Assembly (NCBI GenBank): GCA_038881895.1
Contig: JAVZOV010000001.1
Coordinates: 537,287-601,286 of the forward strand
Source: Thermoprotei archaeon
GTDB taxonomy: Archaea; Thermoproteota; Thermoprotei; Gearchaeales; WAQG01
Direction of reading: 5' to 3'
DNA: 64,000 bases
In this document: positions 63,115-64,000 of the stretch, piece by piece
How positions within the stretch are numbered: the stretch's first letter is position 1
Layout: each line of letters begins with the position of its first letter
Notes under the pieces: model-generated
Databases searched by the model: none
Seen by the model: the letters and a program-made list of their open reading frames with translations, nothing else
Told to the model about the DNA's origin: nothing
Program-made: the position numbers and the translations under genes

Positions 63115-64000
63115 AACTGTTTCTAAATAGATAGACTTTTATAGATGTTTAGTGTATACTCTATTTGTGGAAATAGTCCTCAGCGTTCCATTCGTTTACG
63201 AGGCGAACGACGAAGTTGGAAAGCTCCTAGAGGACTTTAGGGATATGGTGAACTTCTGCATAGGCTTTGCCGTTGAGAGGAGGATAACTTCTTACGCTAA
63301 ACTTAGGAAGAGCGTTTACGAAGAGTGGAAGGGGAGGTGGAACTATTCAACGCACTTCTGCCATTCAGCGTGTAAAATAGCCTTAGCCATGCTCAAAGGA
63401 TTTGAAAGGCTTAAGCGTAAGGGATTAACTAAAGGTGATAGGCCTGAGGCTAGAAAGCTCTTCATGCAACTCGACCCGCAACTGTACAAGTTCTACGGCG
63501 ATAGGATCAGGATTTCTGTTAAGCCCAGAAAATTCATATACATAGAGTTGAAGTACGGTGAATACCAAGAGAAGTTCATCGAGGAGTGGAGGGCTGGGAA
63601 GCTCAGGGTCGGCGAGGTGTCTCTGAACGAGACGAAGATAATCGTACCGTTCAAGAAGGACGTTGACCTGTCCAATCCAAGCGACTGGATAGCAATAGAT
63701 GTTAACGAGTCTAATGTCACTGGAGTAAGCACGAACCCACACGTCATGAGGGTTGAAAGCAACTTGAGGACGATCCACACGACCTACTTCAACATCATCA
63801 GGAGGATACAGAAGCTGAGAAAAGACAAGCCCAAGACCGCTGAGAGGTTGCTTAAGAAGTACTCTGGTAGAGAGAAGCGCAAGGCTAAAGATGAATGTCA
63901 CAAAATATCTAGAAAGATTGTGAATTTTGCCAAGCGACATAAAGTTGGTGTAATAATGGAGGACCTCAAAGGAATTAGAAAAAGAATCAATTTCTCCAAG
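63111..64000 (+). mobile_element. TnpB-only transposon, 5' part (runs off window)
   Basis: The left end AACTGTTTCTAAATAGATAG followed by TTTTATAGATG resembles the left ends at 17604-17640 and 24510-24547. A tnpB gene follows directly without tnpA, so the element would be non-autonomous. DNA is distinctly more GC-rich than the host. Its right end lies outside. Confidence 0.65.
63167..64000 (+). CDS. tnpB: TnpB RNA-guided nuclease, N-terminal 278 residues
   Basis: An open frame from GTG 63167 to the window edge. The basic, aromatic-rich N-terminal RNA-binding part spans about 1-165 (ARKLFMQLDPQLYKFYGD, RISVKPRKFIYIELKYG). The RuvC-I motif is DWIAIDVNESNVTGVST with Asp178, and RuvC-II is VGVIMEDLKGIRKR with Glu265. 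The RuvC-III and zinc-finger parts lie outside. It is only distantly similar to the TnpB at 15792, showing that at least two TnpB lineages are present. Apparently intact so far. Confidence 0.9.
   Translation, partial: MEIVLSVPFVYEANDEVGKLLEDFRDMVNFCIGFAVERRITSYAKLRKSVYEEWKGRWNYSTHFCHSACKIALAMLKGFERLKRKGLTKGDRPEARKLFMQLDPQLYKFYGDRIRISVKPRKFIYIELKYGEYQEKFIEEWRAGKLRVGEVSLNETKIIVPFKKDVDLSNPSDWIAIDVNESNVTGVSTNPHVMRVESNLRTIHTTYFNIIRRIQKLRKDKPKTAERLLKKYSGREKRKAKDECHKISRKIVNFAKRHKVGVIMEDLKGIRKRINFSK

Noticed and set aside
63425..63940. Minus-strand 171-codon frame at the window end
   Set aside because: It is the antisense of the tnpB gene, whose RuvC motifs are unmistakable on the plus strand.
1..64000. 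tRNA genes and CRISPR arrays
   Set aside because: No T-arm consensus with a plausible acceptor pair, and no regularly spaced direct repeats were seen; the repeated blocks that exist are dispersed transposon ends.

Overview
The window is AT-rich archaeal DNA, most likely from a thermophilic member of the Thermoproteota (TACK) lineages. The evidence is archaeal promoter architecture (TATA boxes about 25-30 bp upstream of leaderless starts, mixed with strong GGTGA Shine-Dalgarno sites inside operons), archaeal families (HTH_10 regulator, MTAP-like phosphorylase, tungsten aldehyde ferredoxin oxidoreductase, HdrA/Mvh proteins) and IS607/TnpB elements of the kind common in Sulfolobales and relatives. 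I cannot name the lineage. No rRNA, tRNA or CRISPR array was found.

Layout. 1-6.4 kb: an aminotransferase fragment, an Asp/Glu racemase-like protein, a two-HTH regulator, a small membrane peptide, an endonuclease III-like FeS-loop protein and an S9 peptidase. 6.6-8.0 kb: a lone mercuric reductase. 8.2-11.2 kb: a two-gene heme-copper oxidase/NO-reductase-like complex with altered metal ligands, divergent from an HTH_10 regulator, with a perfect 16-bp palindrome between them. 11.4-17.6 kb: acyl-CoA synthetase, EamA permease, SLOG protein and an IS607 element. 17.7-24.0 kb: threonine synthase, isochorismatase-like hydrolase, histidine/aromatic ammonia-lyase, and a YkoEDC-type ECF transporter. 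24.7-33.6 kb: one long operon joining two QmoC-like (HdrC-HdrE fusion) membrane proteins, two HdrA-like flavoproteins, a complete MvhDGA [NiFe] hydrogenase and its protease, with no HdrB. 33.8-41.9 kb: the histidine operon hisG-D-C-HAD-B-H-A-F ending in a HisI-phosphoribosyltransferase fusion. 42-50 kb: LysE exporter, a three-gene membrane-protein operon, acyl-CoA dehydrogenase/ligase pair and purine salvage. 50.5-62 kb: aldehyde ferredoxin oxidoreductase, two FAD-linked oxidases, iron alcohol dehydrogenase, SCP2 protein and a glycerol-3-phosphate-type dehydrogenase pair with an FGGY kinase. 62.5-64 kb: a gene apparently broken by a TnpB element that runs off the window.

How it fits together. 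The metabolism implied is flexible: H2 or ferredoxin/quinone redox chemistry through the Mvh-Qmo-like complex, a terminal oxidase or NO reductase, fatty/organic acid activation and oxidation, amino-acid catabolism, and glycerol or ether-glycerol use. The most interesting items are the Mvh-Qmo-like operon, the oxidase with a His-to-Asp ligand change and a CuA-less partner, a shared operator linking that oxidase locus with an 85-residue unknown protein 42 kb away, the HisI-PRTase fusion, and a dense family of decayed TnpB-element ends, two members of which carry a covarying hairpin.
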